From Catellatospora vulcania (GTDB lineage Bacteria > Actinomycetota > Actinomycetes > Mycobacteriales > Micromonosporaceae), in the NCBI RefSeq assembly GCF_009720385.1, contig NZ_ML769303.1:149979-213978 (forward strand): a DNA stretch of 64,000 nucleotides, given 5' to 3'. Made by a program: the position numbers and the translations under genes. Shown piece after piece: positions 12,127-21,395 of the stretch. Under the pieces are notes generated by a model. It worked only from the letters and a program-made list of their open reading frames with translations, did not search any database and was not told where the DNA came from. Positions within the stretch are counted from its first letter, which is position 1; each line of letters starts with the position of its first letter.

Positions 12127-12203
12127 GGCGTGATGATCGCTGTTTCGTGCCAGAACCTGTGGTCTGACCGCACTTTCTGACACGAGACAGCGATCATCAC
12201 GCC
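12127..12203. repeat. Long inverted repeat C
   Basis: Two 29-bp arms (12127-12155 and 12175-12203) pair with two mismatches around a 19-nt loop. The outer part reads GGCGTGATGATCGCTG. It has no T-tract and is unlike element A, which begins 19 bp further on. The intergenic region 12040-12378 holds only this, element A and a GC microsatellite. Confidence 0.8.
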
Positions 12204-12221
12204 CTCCCGCCGTTGGCCGCG

Positions 12222-12294
12222 GGGATCTTGCGCGAACGGTGGGCAGTTCGTCCGTTTTGGGCGTGTCGTACCCACGGTCCGTGCAAGATCGTCG
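12222..12294. repeat. Palindromic element A, copy 3 (inverse orientation)
   Basis: Ends GGATCTTGCGCGAAC and GTGCAAGATCGTCGC. Its right half, GTGTCGTACCCACGG..., is the reverse complement of the left half of the 10727 copy, so it is inserted the other way round. It lies in the FAD monooxygenase-hutH gap. Confidence 0.8.
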
Positions 12295-12342
12295 CCGCGC
12301 CGCGCCGCGCCGCGCCGCGCCGGGCCGCGCCGCGCGGGGCGG
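12292..12342. repeat. CCGCG microsatellite
   Basis: About ten tandem CCGCG/CGCGC-type units adjoining element A, with a few interruptions. It is a likely slippage-prone tract in non-coding DNA. Confidence 0.75.
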
Positions 12343-12378
12343 CGTGGGCGCAGGGTGGGGGCGGCGTGGGAGGCGGGG

Positions 12379-13914
12379 TCAGGCGAGGGGGCCGACTTCG
12401 GATTCGATGGTGTTGAGGAGGTGTGGGCCGGAGACGACGGCGCGGACCTGTTCCAGGATCGGGGCCATGAAGACGTCGGGGCCGGGTGTACCGATGACCG
12501 GGGTGAGCTGCTCGATGGCTATCCGGCCCGCGGGAGACGGGGTCAGCGGAGCGCGCAACTGGAGGCCGCGTACCGCTGCCAGCAGTTCCACCGCGAGCAG
12601 GCTGGTCAGGTTGTCCAGGACGGTGCGCAGCTTCTTCGCCGCGGCCCAGCCCATGCTGACGTGGTCCTCCTGCATGCCCGAGGTCGGGATGGTGTCGACG
12701 CTGGCGGGCGAGGCCAGCCGGCGGTTCTCGGCGACGATGCCCGCAGCGGTGTACTGGGCGATCATCAGGCCGGAGTTGACGCCCGCGTCGGGGCTCAGGA
12801 ACGGCGGCAGGTCGCGGGAGCGGGTCATGTCGAGCAGCCGGTCGACGCGGCGCTCGCTGATCGAGCCGATCTCGGCGGCGGCGATGGCGAGGAAGTCGGC
12901 GGCGAAGCCGAGCGGCGCACCGTGGAAGTTGCCGGTCGACTCGACCCGGCCGTCGGGCAGCACCACCGGGTTGTCGGCGAGGCTGATCAGCTCCCGGGCG
13001 GCGACGGTGCGGGCGAACTCCAGGGTGTCGCGGGCCGCGCCGGCGACCTGCGGGGCGCAGCGCATGGAGTACGCGTCCTGGACGGCATGCTCGTGGTCGT
13101 CGCGGTGGCTGTCCATGATCGAGGACTGCTGGAGCAGCTTGTACATGTTGGCTGCGCTGGCGCCCTGGCCCGGGTGCGGGCGGATCTCGTGGATCGACGG
13201 GTGGAACGGCCGGTCGGTGCCGAGCATGGCCTCGATCGACAACGCCGCGGTCACGTCGGCCATGGTGCACAGGTGACCCAGGTCGTCGCAGGCCAGCAGC
13301 AGCATGGCGAGCATGCCGTCGGTGCCGTTGATCAGCGCCAGGCCCTCCTTGGAGCTGAGCGAGATGCCGCTGAGCCCGGCGGCGTGCAGGGCGTCCTCGG
13401 CGGCCACGCGTGCGCCGTCCTTGCCGAGCACCCAGCCCTCGCCCATGAGGACCAGCGCGCAGTGGGCCAGTGGGGCCAGGTCGCCGGACGCGCCGAGCGA
13501 GCCGTGCTCGGGTACCCACGGGGTGATGTCGTGGTTGAGCAGGTCGACGAGCGCCTGGGCGACGAGTGGGCGTACGCCGGAGTGGCCCAGCGCGAGCGAG
13601 CGGACCCGCAGCAGCATCATGGCCCGGACCACCTCGCGCGGCATGGGCGCGCCGATGCCGGCGGCGTGCGAGCGGATCAGCGCGTGCTGCAGTTCGGAGC
13701 GGCGCTCGGGGGCGATGAAGGTGTTCGCCAGCGCCCCGAAGCCGGTGGAGACGCCGTAGACGGGGCGGCCGGCGCGTTCGATGTCATCGACGATGGCGCG
13801 GCTGGCCTGCATCGCGGCGACGGCGGCCGCGCTGATGGCGACCTGCGCGTCGGCGCGGGCCACCGCGGCGACGGCGTCCGGGGCGATGCCGGTGGGTTCG
13901 ACGATGACGGTCAT
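12379..13914 (-). CDS. hutH: Histidine ammonia-lyase
   Basis: Deaminates histidine to urocanate, the first step of histidine catabolism. The autocatalytic MIO triad Ala142-Ser143-Gly144 lies in [14 protein letters not shown], and the active-site Tyr53 region reads [12 protein letters not shown]. The product is 511 aa, full length. It is the last gene of the minus-strand hut operon; its ATG overlaps the hutI stop by 4 bp (ATGA). Confidence 0.96.
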   Translation of the reverse strand: MTVIVEPTGIAPDAVAAVARADAQVAISAAAVAAMQASRAIVDDIERAGRPVYGVSTGFGALANTFIAPERRSELQHALIRSHAAGIGAPMPREVVRAMMLLRVRSLALGHSGVRPLVAQALVDLLNHDITPWVPEHGSLGASGDLAPLAHCALVLMGEGWVLGKDGARVAAEDALHAAGLSGISLSSKEGLALINGTDGMLAMLLLACDDLGHLCTMADVTAALSIEAMLGTDRPFHPSIHEIRPHPGQGASAANMYKLLQQSSIMDSHRDDHEHAVQDAYSMRCAPQVAGAARDTLEFARTVAARELISLADNPVVLPDGRVESTGNFHGAPLGFAADFLAIAAAEIGSISERRVDRLLDMTRSRDLPPFLSPDAGVNSGLMIAQYTAAGIVAENRRLASPASVDTIPTSGMQEDHVSMGWAAAKKLRTVLDNLTSLLAVELLAAVRGLQLRAPLTPSPAGRIAIEQLTPVIGTPGPDVFMAPILEQVRAVVSGPHLLNTIESEVGPLA

Positions 13915-15128
13915 GAGAGCACTCCCTTGTGCGGAGATTCCGATTGGTGCGATGCCCGCGGGTTAAGAAGGTGCCCTTCCTCTACGCATAGCGATTGGAG
14001 GGTGCCCTTCCTTACCACCGAGCTGGTCAGCGGGACGCCGGGGCGGTAGGCCAGGTGGAGGTGAGAGGGGGCGTCGAGGACGATCAGGTCCGCGGACGCG
14101 CCGATGCCGAGGTGGCCGAGGTCGGGGCGGCGCAGGGCGCGGGCCCCGCCTGCCGTCGCGGCCCAGACCGCCTCGGTGGGGGTCATGCCCATGTCCCGCA
14201 CCGCGAGGGCGATGCAGAAGGGCATGGACGAGGTGTACGAGGAACCGGGGTTGCAGTCCGACGCCAGCGCGACGGTGACCCCGGCGGCGAGCAGGCGGCG
14301 CGCGTCCGGGTAGGGCGCGTGGGTGGAGAACTCGGCACCCGGCAGCAGGGTCGCGATCGTGTTCGAGTGCGCCAGGGCGTCGACGTCGGCGTCGGACAGG
14401 TGGGTGCAGTGGTCGGCGCTGGCGCAGTCGAGTTCGACCGCGAGCTGCACACCGCCGCCCATGGTGAGCTGGTTGGCGTGGATACGCGGTTTCAGCCCGG
14501 CTGCGATGCCGGCCTTGAGCACCCGGCGTGACTCCGCGACGTCGAACGCGCCGCGCTCGCAGAACACGTCGACCCAGCCCGCGTACTTCGCGCAGGCGTC
14601 CAGCATCGGGCCGGTGACCAGGTCGACGTAGCCGTCGGGGGAGTCCGCGGGTTTCACGTGCGCGCCGAGGAAGGTGACCTCGTCGGTGAACTCGGCCGCG
14701 ATCCGGACCGAGCGGGCCTCGTCGAGGGTGCTGAGGCCGTACCCACTCTTGATCTCGATGGTGGTGGTGCCCTGCCGCAGCGCCTCGCCGACCAGGCGGG
14801 CCACGTTGGCGCGCAGCTGGTCGTCGGTGGCCTCGCGGGTCGCGGCGACGGTGGTGCGGATGCCGCCGCCGGTGTAGGGCTGCCCGGCCATGCGCGCCGC
14901 GAACTCCGGCGCGCGGTCCCCGGCGAACACCAGATGGCTGTGGCTGTCCACGAAACCGGGCAGCACCGCCGCCCCGCGTACGTCGAGGCGCTCGTCGGCG
15001 GCGGGGGCTGCGGCGGCCGGGCCCACCCACTCGACGCGCTCGCCGACGACCATCGCCGCGTCGCGCAGGATGCCCAGCTCCGGGTCGTTCGTGGTCAGCT
15101 CGCCGATGTTCGTGATCAGTAGAGACAC
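13911..15128 (-). CDS. hutI: Imidazolonepropionase with repeat-encoded C-terminus
   Basis: Hydrolyses imidazolone-5-propionate to N-formimino-L-glutamate. Amidohydrolase metal motif [12 protein letters not shown], then [14 protein letters not shown], and SDCNPGSS are present. The catalytic body ends near residue 371. The last 34 or so residues (from [18 protein letters not shown]) are encoded by a copy of palindromic element B, so the natural C-terminus has been replaced or lengthened. GTG 15128 overlaps the end of hutF by 13 bp. The stop overlaps hutH. Confidence 0.94.
   Translation of the reverse strand: MSLLITNIGELTTNDPELGILRDAAMVVGERVEWVGPAAAAPAADERLDVRGAAVLPGFVDSHSHLVFAGDRAPEFAARMAGQPYTGGGIRTTVAATREATDDQLRANVARLVGEALRQGTTTIEIKSGYGLSTLDEARSVRIAAEFTDEVTFLGAHVKPADSPDGYVDLVTGPMLDACAKYAGWVDVFCERGAFDVAESRRVLKAGIAAGLKPRIHANQLTMGGGVQLAVELDCASADHCTHLSDADVDALAHSNTIATLLPGAEFSTHAPYPDARRLLAAGVTVALASDCNPGSSYTSSMPFCIALAVRDMGMTPTEAVWAATAGGARALRRPDLGHLGIGASADLIVLDAPSHLHLAYRPGVPLTSSVVRKGTLQSLCVEEGHLLNPRASHQSESPHKGVLS
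13961..14016. repeat. Palindromic element B, copy 1 (inside hutI 3' end)
   Basis: Two GGTGCCCTTCCT units flank a core TACGCATAGCG, and the left edge is GGTTAAGAAGG. The reverse complement matches the copy at 22782 through AAGGAAGGGCACC, CGCTATGCG and CTTCTTAACC. Here it is translated as the tail of HutI. Confidence 0.8.
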
Positions 15129-16504
15129 GTGATCGCCTCCTGCAGTTCGCGGGCCACGTCCACGGAGACGTGCCGCCGGTCGTGGACGATCTCCCGGCCG
15201 TCGGCCAGCACGTGGGTGACGTCGGCGGCGCCCGCTGCGAACAGCACGCCCTCGGGGTTGATCCCCGCGGTGCGCGGGCTGTCCAGCGCCACGGTCACCA
15301 GGTCGGCACGCGCCCCGACCTCGATGCGCCCGGCATCGGGCCAGCCCAGGCTGGTGTGCCCGGCCACCGTCGCCGCGTTGCGCAGTTCCGCCGCGGTGAA
15401 GTGGCCGCGCTGCTCGGTGGCGAGGCGTTCGTCCAGCTCCAGGGCCCGTGACTCTTCGAAGAAGTCTATGACCGCGTGGCTGTCGCTGCCCAAGGTCAGC
15501 CGGGTGCCCGCATCGGCCAGCAGACGCGCCGGGCCGATGCCGTCACCCAGGTCGCGCTCGGTCGTCGGGCAGAAGCAGGCGTACGAGTCCGACAGCAGCG
15601 CCATGTCCCGGTGCGTCAGGTGCGTGGCGTGCACCGCCGTGAACGTCTCGTGCACCGCCCCGAAGTCCGCGAGGACCTCGGTCGGCGTACGGCCGTGCTC
15701 GGCCAGGCAGGCCTCGTTCTCGGCCCGCTGCTCGGACACGTGGGCGTGCAGCGGACGCCCCGCGGCCCACGCGGCCACGGTCGCCATCTGCGGCAACGGC
15801 ACCGCCCGCACGGAGTGGATCGCCGCCCCGACGACCAGGTGCGGAGCCTCGGGCAGCGCGTCGACCCGGTCTGCCCAACGCAACGCGTCCCCATCTCCGA
15901 ACCGCAGTTGCGGCCCTTCCAGCGGCTTGCCGTCCACCGAGGCGGTCAGGTAGAGCGTGTCCAGCAACGTGATCCGCACCCCCGCGTCCTGCGCCGCCGC
16001 GACGAGCGCATGGCTCATCGCGTTCGGATCCGCGTACGCCGTCCCACCCGGCCCGTGATGCAGATAGTGGAACTCACCCACGGACGTGATCCCCGCGAGC
16101 GCCATCTCGCCGTAAACGCCCCGCGCGAGCCGGTAGTACGAATCCGGGTCCAGCGCCCCGGCCACCCGGTACATCTGCTCCCGCCAGGTCCAGAACGACC
16201 CCCGGTCCCCGTGCGTCCTGCCCCGCAACGCCCGGTGAAACGCATGCGAATGCGCATTGGCAAACCCCGCCATGGTCAGCCCGGCCCGATAAACCGCCCC
16301 GCCCCCCACCCCCACCTCGCCGCGACGATCTTGCGTGGACTGTGGGGACGACACGCCTGAATCGGGCATATCCCTAACAGTTCGCGCAAGATCGTCGTGA
16401 TCTTGGAGGCGGGTGACGCGGGTCAGGCGGTTTTCGTGGATTTCCAGGAGGACGTCGGGGGAGACGCCGTCGGGGAGCCAGGCGTACTGGCAGTGGATCA
16501 GCAT
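15116..16504 (-). CDS. hutF: Formimidoylglutamate deiminase with in-frame element insertion
   Basis: Amidohydrolase that converts N-formimino-L-glutamate to N-formyl-L-glutamate and ammonia. The metal-binding [17 protein letters not shown] block is at about residues 79-95, with later HLTHRD and [11 protein letters not shown]. The expected N-terminal beta domain is interrupted: residues about 36-61 come from a 75-bp element A copy, read without a stop and in frame (25 codons). The rest is full length (462 aa). ATG 16504 overlaps the upstream M20 gene by 7 bp. No HutG is seen nearby. Confidence 0.93.
   Translation of the reverse strand: MLIHCQYAWLPDGVSPDVLLEIHENRLTRVTRLQDHDDLARTVRDMPDSGVSSPQSTQDRRGEVGVGGGAVYRAGLTMAGFANAHSHAFHRALRGRTHGDRGSFWTWREQMYRVAGALDPDSYYRLARGVYGEMALAGITSVGEFHYLHHGPGGTAYADPNAMSHALVAAAQDAGVRITLLDTLYLTASVDGKPLEGPQLRFGDGDALRWADRVDALPEAPHLVVGAAIHSVRAVPLPQMATVAAWAAGRPLHAHVSEQRAENEACLAEHGRTPTEVLADFGAVHETFTAVHATHLTHRDMALLSDSYACFCPTTERDLGDGIGPARLLADAGTRLTLGSDSHAVIDFFEESRALELDERLATEQRGHFTAAELRNAATVAGHTSLGWPDAGRIEVGARADLVTVALDSPRTAGINPEGVLFAAGAADVTHVLADGREIVHDRRHVSVDVARELQEAITCLY
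16323..16397. repeat. Palindromic element A, copy 4 (inside hutF)
   Basis: Perfect 12-bp ends CGACGATCTTGC and GCAAGATCGTCG bound a 75-bp unit. Its interior shares CGGGCATATCCCTAACAG with the copy at 10727. It lies wholly within the hutF reading frame. Confidence 0.85.
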
Positions 16505-17697
16505 GCGAGGTCTGCCAGGACGTCGGCGAGGGACTGGATGCCGGCCTCGCAGTCGGGGTCGGGAGCGTGTTCGGCGGGGGAGTGGGAGATGCCGGTGGGG
16601 TTGCGGACGAAGAGCATGGCGGTGGGGACGAAGGCGCTCAGGACGCCTGCGTCGTGGCCTGCTCCGGTGGGCAGGACGGGGGCGTCGTCGAGGAGTTTCG
16701 CCAGGCGGTCGCGCAGGCCGCTGTGGAACTCCGTCTCCGGGGAGACCGACTCCGCGGTCAGCGTGACCTTGGTGCCGTCCGTCATGGCCCGGTGCTGGGC
16801 GTGCAGGTGGACTCCGGCAACGACCTGCTCCATCGTCTCGGGGGAGTAGGCGCGGGCGTCGAGCCAGGCGCTGACCTTGCCGGGGACGGCGTTGGTGGCG
16901 TTCGGGTAGACCTGGACCCGGCCGATGGTGGCGTGCGCGCCGAGCCGCCGGGCCTCGTCGTTGGCGGCCAGCACCGTTGCCGCGAAGGTCAGCATCGGGT
17001 CGCGGCGGTCGGCCATCAGCGTGGTCCCGGCGTGGTTGGCCTCGCCGTGGAAGTCCAGCCGCCAGCGGCCGTGCGGCCAGATCGCGCTGGCCACGGCGAC
17101 CGGCCGGTTCAGGTCGACCAGGGCGCGGCCCTGCTCGACGTGCAGTTCGACGTAGCAGCCGATGCGGCCCAGCAGGTCCGGGCGGGCTCCGGCCGGACCC
17201 GTGCCGAGCGCCGCGCGCATGGCCGTGTCCAGGGTGACGCCGTCGCGGTCGGTCAGCGCGGCCGCGGCGGCCGGGTCGACGAGCCCGGCGAGCAGGCGCG
17301 AGCCGAGGCAGGCCAGCCCGAACCGGGAACCCTCCTCCTCGGCGAACACCGCGATGCCGATCGGGCGGGCCGGGGTGACGCCCCGGGCCCGCAGCTCGTC
17401 GACCGCGAGCAGGGCACTGACCACACCGAGCGGGCCGTCGTACGCCCCGCCGTGCGGCACCGAGTCCAGATGCGAGCCGGTCAGCACGGCGCCCCCCGCG
17501 GCGGGATCACCCCACCACGCGAAGATGTTGCCGTTCCCGTCCTCCTCGACCACCAGGTCACGCGCCCTGGCCTGATCGAGGAACCACCCCCGCAGCGTCA
17601 TCTCCGCCGCCCCGAACGCGTAGCGCAGGTACCCGCCGGTCTCGGGGTCGCGCCCCACCGGCGCAAGCTGCGCCCAAAGCTCCGTGAACGCGCTCAC
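16498..17697 (-). CDS. M20 amidohydrolase (AllC/HyuC-like) in hut operon
   Basis: Dinuclear-metal amidase of the allantoate amidohydrolase / N-carbamoyl-amino-acid hydrolase family, 399 aa. Metal motifs: GSHLDSVPHGGAYDG, AVFAEEEGSRFG, ELHVEQG, and the C-terminal SHSPAEH. Hut operons of other actinobacteria also carry such a gene beside hutF. Since HutF yields N-formylglutamate and no HutG deformylase is visible, it is a candidate for the missing deformylation step; this is inference. GTG 17697; it overlaps hutF by 7 bp. Confidence 0.85.
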   Translation of the reverse strand: MSAFTELWAQLAPVGRDPETGGYLRYAFGAAEMTLRGWFLDQARARDLVVEEDGNGNIFAWWGDPAAGGAVLTGSHLDSVPHGGAYDGPLGVVSALLAVDELRARGVTPARPIGIAVFAEEEGSRFGLACLGSRLLAGLVDPAAAAALTDRDGVTLDTAMRAALGTGPAGARPDLLGRIGCYVELHVEQGRALVDLNRPVAVASAIWPHGRWRLDFHGEANHAGTTLMADRRDPMLTFAATVLAANDEARRLGAHATIGRVQVYPNATNAVPGKVSAWLDARAYSPETMEQVVAGVHLHAQHRAMTDGTKVTLTAESVSPETEFHSGLRDRLAKLLDDAPVLPTGAGHDAGVLSAFVPTAMLFVRNPTGISHSPAEHAPDPDCEAGIQSLADVLADLAC

Positions 17698-17764
17698 CCC
17701 GACACCTCCGCGCCGCCGCGCCCCGGCAGCCCGGTCGCGTGCGCCACCACCGCGGCGCGCGCCC

Positions 17765-17824
17765 GCGGTTTCGGGGAAACTGCAGCAATCAGGCTCGGCT
17801 TTCGTGCGGTTTCCCCGAAACCGC
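17765..17824. repeat. Inverted repeat D between hutU and M20 gene
   Basis: Perfect 16-bp arms GCGGTTTCGGGGAAAC (17765-17780) and its complement (17809-17824) with a 28-nt loop. It sits in the 142-bp hutU-M20 gap inside the operon, where it could stabilise the hutU mRNA 3' end or attenuate the rest. Confidence 0.8.
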
Positions 17825-17839
17825 AGAGCATGCGCGCGC

Positions 17840-19489
17840 TCATGACTCGCGCATGGGGACGCGGACGCCGCGGTCGGTGGCGACGGTGGCGGCGAGGTCG
17901 TAGCCGGCGTCGACGTGGCGGATGACGCCCATGCCGGGGTCGTTGGTGAGGACGCGCTCGATCTTCTGGGCGGCCAGCGCCGTGCCGTCGGCGACGGTCA
18001 CCTGGCCGGCGTGGATGGAGCGGCCGATGCCGACGCCGCCGCCGTGGTGGATGGACACCCACGACGCGCCGGAGGCGGTGTTGACCAGGGCGTTGAGCAG
18101 CGGCCAGTCGGCGATCGCGTCGGAGCCGTCGAGCATCGCCTCGGTCTCCCGGTACGGCGAGGCGACGCTGCCGCAGTCGAGGTGGTCGCGGCCGATGACG
18201 ATCGGGGCCTTCAGCGTGCCGTCGGCGACCATCTCGTTGAACCGGACGCCGGCCTTGTCCCGCTCGCCGTAGCCGAGCCAGCAGATCCGGGCGGGCAGGC
18301 CCTGGAAGGCGACCTTCTCCTGCGCCATCCTGATCCAGCGCGACAGGGACTCGTTCTGCGGGAACAGCTCCAGCACGGCCTTGTCGGTGGCGGCGATGTC
18401 GGCCGGGTCACCGGACAGCGCGGCCCAGCGGAAGGGCCCCTTGCCCTCCTCGAACAGCGGCCGGATGTACGCGGGCACGAAGCCCGGGAACGCGAACGCC
18501 CGGTCGTAACCGCCGAGCTGGGCCTCGCCGCGGATCGAGTTGCCGTAGTCGAAGACCTCGGCCCCGGCGTCCATGAACCCGACCATGGCTTCGACGTGCT
18601 TGGCCATGCTCGCGCGGGCCCGCTCGGTGAACTCCTCCGGCTTGTCGGCCGCGAAGGTCTGCCATTCCTCCATGGCCACACCCTCGGGCAGGTACGACAG
18701 CGGGTCGTGGGCGCTGGTCTGGTCGGTCACGATGTCGATCTCGACGCCGCGGCGCAGCAGCTCAGGGAAGATCGTCGCGGCGTTGCCGACCACGCCGACC
18801 GACAGCGGGCGGCGCTCGCGCCTGGCGGCCAGCGCCAGCTCGATGCCGTGGTCCAGGGAGTCGGCGACCACGTCGAGGTAGCGGGTCTGCACGCGCCGGT
18901 CGAGGCGGGTCTTGTCGACGTCGACGACGATGCACGCGCCGCCGTTCATGGTGACGGCGAGCGGCTGCGCGCCGCCCATGCCGCCGCAGCCGCCGGTCAG
19001 CGTCAGCGTGCCGGCCAGCGTCCCGCCGAACTTCTTCTCGCCCACGGCCGCGAACGTCTCGTAGGTGCCCTGCAGGATGCCCTGGGTGCCGATGTAGATC
19101 CAGGAGCCGGCGGTCATCTGGCCGTACATGGTCAGGCCGAGCTGCTCCAGGCGGCGGAACTCGGGCCAGGTGGCCCAGTCGCCGACCAGGTTCGAGTTGG
19201 CCAGCAGCACGCGCGGGGCCCACTCGTGGGTGCGGAACACGCCGACCGGGCGGCCCGACTGGACGAGCATGGTCTCGTCGTCCTTGAGCGTGGTCAGGGT
19301 GCGGATCAGCGCGTGGAAGCTGGGCCAGTCACGGGCCGCCTTGCCGGTGCCGCCGTACACCACCAGGTCCTGGGGGCGCTCGGCGACGTCCGGGTCCAGG
19401 TTGTTGCTCAGCATCCGGATCGCCGCCTCCTGCGGCCAGCCCAACGCGGTGCGGGTGGTGCCGGTCGCGGCACGGATGATCTGCTCCAT
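17840..19489 (-). CDS. hutU: Urocanate hydratase
   Basis: NAD-dependent hydration of urocanate to imidazolone propionate. Full length at 549 aa, with the family blocks [34 protein letters not shown], the NAD loop [13 protein letters not shown], and the C-terminal [20 protein letters not shown] 19489 lies 12 bp after the RpiR regulator stop, so the regulator and hutU are probably co-transcribed and head the operon. Confidence 0.96.
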   Translation of the reverse strand: MEQIIRAATGTTRTALGWPQEAAIRMLSNNLDPDVAERPQDLVVYGGTGKAARDWPSFHALIRTLTTLKDDETMLVQSGRPVGVFRTHEWAPRVLLANSNLVGDWATWPEFRRLEQLGLTMYGQMTAGSWIYIGTQGILQGTYETFAAVGEKKFGGTLAGTLTLTGGCGGMGGAQPLAVTMNGGACIVVDVDKTRLDRRVQTRYLDVVADSLDHGIELALAARRERRPLSVGVVGNAATIFPELLRRGVEIDIVTDQTSAHDPLSYLPEGVAMEEWQTFAADKPEEFTERARASMAKHVEAMVGFMDAGAEVFDYGNSIRGEAQLGGYDRAFAFPGFVPAYIRPLFEEGKGPFRWAALSGDPADIAATDKAVLELFPQNESLSRWIRMAQEKVAFQGLPARICWLGYGERDKAGVRFNEMVADGTLKAPIVIGRDHLDCGSVASPYRETEAMLDGSDAIADWPLLNALVNTASGASWVSIHHGGGVGIGRSIHAGQVTVADGTALAAQKIERVLTNDPGMGVIRHVDAGYDLAATVATDRGVRVPMRES

Positions 19490-19501
19490 CGCTTCCCCTA
19501 C

Positions 19502-20380
19502 CTATTCCATGAAGACGCTGCGGCGGGTGGCCGAGCTCTCGAAGTGTTCGAGCCGGCGCTGGGTGGCCGCCGGGTCGACGTCGCTGATGGCCTGCAGCAG
19601 CACCATGGTCAGCACCATGGGCGCGGTGTGCAGGTCGAACACGAGCTGGGAGCCGACCGCGGCGGTGAGCGTCACGTCGGCGAGGTCGGCGGCGGGGCTG
19701 ACCGGCGAGTCGGTCACCACGACCACCTTCAGGCCCAGGCTGCGGGCCTCGCCGAGGGCGTCGCGCAGTTCCCGGGGGTATCGCGGCAGCGCGTACGCCA
19801 GCACGGCCCGCGCGCCGGAGTCGGCGCACTGTTCAAGCCGCTCGGCGAGCATGCTGCCGCCGGTGTCCAGCACCCGCACCTCGGGGTGGATCTTGGCGGC
19901 GAAGTAGCCGAAGTAGCCCGCGAGCGGGGCGGCGGCACGCAGGCCGACCACGGGCAGCGGGCGGCTGGCGGCCAGCAGCCCGGCGGCGGCGTGCACCGCG
20001 GCCGGGTCGGCCAGGTGGTCGGCGAGCCGGGTCAGGTTGGCCATCTCGTCGCGTACGGCACGCTGCAGGTCGTTGTCGCTGTCTGCGGCGGTCCCGGCGC
20101 GCTGCCCCGCGGTGAGCTCCCGCAGGCGGCGGCGCAGCGCGGGATAGCCGTCGAAGCCCAGTGCCATCGCGAACCGGGTCACCGACGGCTGGCTGACCTG
20201 TGCCAGCTCGGCGACCTCGGCCGCGGACAGGTAGGCGACGGTGTCGGCGTGGTGCACGAGCTCGCGGGCGATGCGCCGCTGGGTGGGGGTCAGGCGGGCG
20301 CCCTGCACGAGCGAGCGCACCCCGGCTGTCGCCCCGGTCGCAGCCCCGGTGGGCGCGTCGGTTGTTGGCACCACATTCAC
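19502..20380 (-). CDS. MurR/RpiR-family regulator of the hut operon
   Basis: DNA-binding regulator of 292 aa with an N-terminal HTH_6 domain (about 25-100; SAAEVAELAQVSQPSVTRFA is the recognition region) and a C-terminal SIS domain (about 130-270) that would sense a small ligand. It is the first gene of the hut operon, so it likely controls histidine degradation and itself; that is inferred from position. GTG 20380. A near-palindromic AT-rich site lies 12 bp upstream of the start. Confidence 0.88.
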   Translation of the reverse strand: MNVVPTTDAPTGAATGATAGVRSLVQGARLTPTQRRIARELVHHADTVAYLSAAEVAELAQVSQPSVTRFAMALGFDGYPALRRRLRELTAGQRAGTAADSDNDLQRAVRDEMANLTRLADHLADPAAVHAAAGLLAASRPLPVVGLRAAAPLAGYFGYFAAKIHPEVRVLDTGGSMLAERLEQCADSGARAVLAYALPRYPRELRDALGEARSLGLKVVVVTDSPVSPAADLADVTLTAAVGSQLVFDLHTAPMVLTMVLLQAISDVDPAATQRRLEHFESSATRRSVFME

Positions 20381-20391
20381 ATCGACACTGT

Positions 20392-20405
20392 ATGCAAAAT
20401 TTCAT
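20392..20405. promoter_or_regulatory. Candidate RpiR operator
   Basis: ATGCAAAATTTCAT, an imperfect palindrome of ATGAAAT half-sites, sits between the RpiR gene and the divergent methyltransferase gene. RpiR-type operators are often of the TGAAA-n-TTTCA kind. It is AT-rich in a GC-rich setting. Confidence 0.5.
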
Positions 20406-20495
20406 TCAGCGACAATCTCGGGTCTGTCCCGGCGGCGGTCGGACATGATAGAACTCGCACACGGATTCATGTTCGCCGTGGAAGGTGCGTCCCTC

Positions 20496-21338
20496 ATGCC
20501 CGACCGTAGGACTCGGATCAGGCGTGCCGTGTCGCGCACCGCGCTGGCCCCGCTGGCCGCGCTACCAGGGCGGCTGGCGCGGGTGGCCCGCCACGACGCC
20601 AAGGTGCTGCGCCAGTCCGCGCGCTGGCTGGTGACCTCCCGCGAGCACCACAACTACACCTACGACCTGACCCCGCTGAACCGCGAGCACCTCGCCTGGT
20701 TCGTCAGCATCGTCGCCGAGGCGTCCATCGCCGACGTGCGCGGCTGGATGGCGGAGATCGACGCGGACACGGCACTGCGTACCCACATCGAGCAGACGAC
20801 GGCCGGGGCGGCCCGCCGGGGCCTGGCCGACAAGCAGGTCCGCTACGCGCGCCGGGTCGGCTGGTACGCCCTGGTGCGGGCACGCAAGCCGCAGCACGTG
20901 GTGGAGACCGGCGTGGACAAGGGCCTGGGCACCTGCGTGCTGGCCGCGGCGCTGCTGCGCAACGCGGCCGAGGGCCACCCGGGCCGGGTCACCTCGCTGG
21001 ACATCAACCCCGAGGCGGGTTACCTGGCCAAGGCGCAGCCGTGGGCCGGCGTGGTGGACCTGGTCATCGGCGACTCGATCGCGACGCTGACCGCGATGGA
21101 CCGCCCGGTGGACATGTTCCTGCACGACAGCGACCACAGCGCCGGGCACGAGCAGCGCGAGTTCACCGCGGTCGAGCCGCACCTGTCCGAGCGGGCGCTG
21201 CTGCTCACCGACAACGTCACCGTCACCACCGTGCTGCTGCGGCTCGCGGAGAAGACCGGCCGCCGCTTCCTGGCCTTCCGCGAGCAGCCCAAGGAGCACT
21301 GGTATCCCGGCGACGGCATCGGGGCGGCCTGGCGCTGA
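20496..21338 (+). CDS. Class I SAM-dependent methyltransferase
   Basis: Protein of 280 aa with a Rossmann methyltransferase core: VVETGVDKGLGTCVLAAAL is motif I, VTSLDINPEAG follows, then FLHDSDHSAGHEQREF. It resembles the Methyltransf_24 group. The N-terminal 100 residues are basic and helical. ATG 20496 has GGAAGG about 10 nt upstream; ATG 20445 is an alternative. It is divergent from the hut regulator and followed by the MOSC gene. Substrate unknown. Confidence 0.78.
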   Translation: MPDRRTRIRRAVSRTALAPLAALPGRLARVARHDAKVLRQSARWLVTSREHHNYTYDLTPLNREHLAWFVSIVAEASIADVRGWMAEIDADTALRTHIEQTTAGAARRGLADKQVRYARRVGWYALVRARKPQHVVETGVDKGLGTCVLAAALLRNAAEGHPGRVTSLDINPEAGYLAKAQPWAGVVDLVIGDSIATLTAMDRPVDMFLHDSDHSAGHEQREFTAVEPHLSERALLLTDNVTVTTVLLRLAEKTGRRFLAFREQPKEHWYPGDGIGAAWR

Positions 21339-21383
21339 CCCGGGCGCGTCCGGCAGCGGACAGCCGGGCGCGTGACGCGCTGA

Positions 21384-21389
21384 TAACGT
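21384..21389 (+). promoter_or_regulatory. TAACGT -10 box, leaderless MOSC gene
   Basis: TAACGT ends 6 nt before ATG 21396. Confidence 0.45.
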
Positions 21390-21395
21390 CGCGTC

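Noticed and set aside
12292-12342. Tandem CCGCG units considered as a CRISPR-like array
   Set aside because: No spacer/repeat alternation; it is a simple microsatellite. No CRISPR array was found in the window.
17915-20509. Plus-strand frame of 864 codons over hutU and the RpiR gene
   Set aside because: Antisense to two clearly conserved genes, with no recognisable domain.
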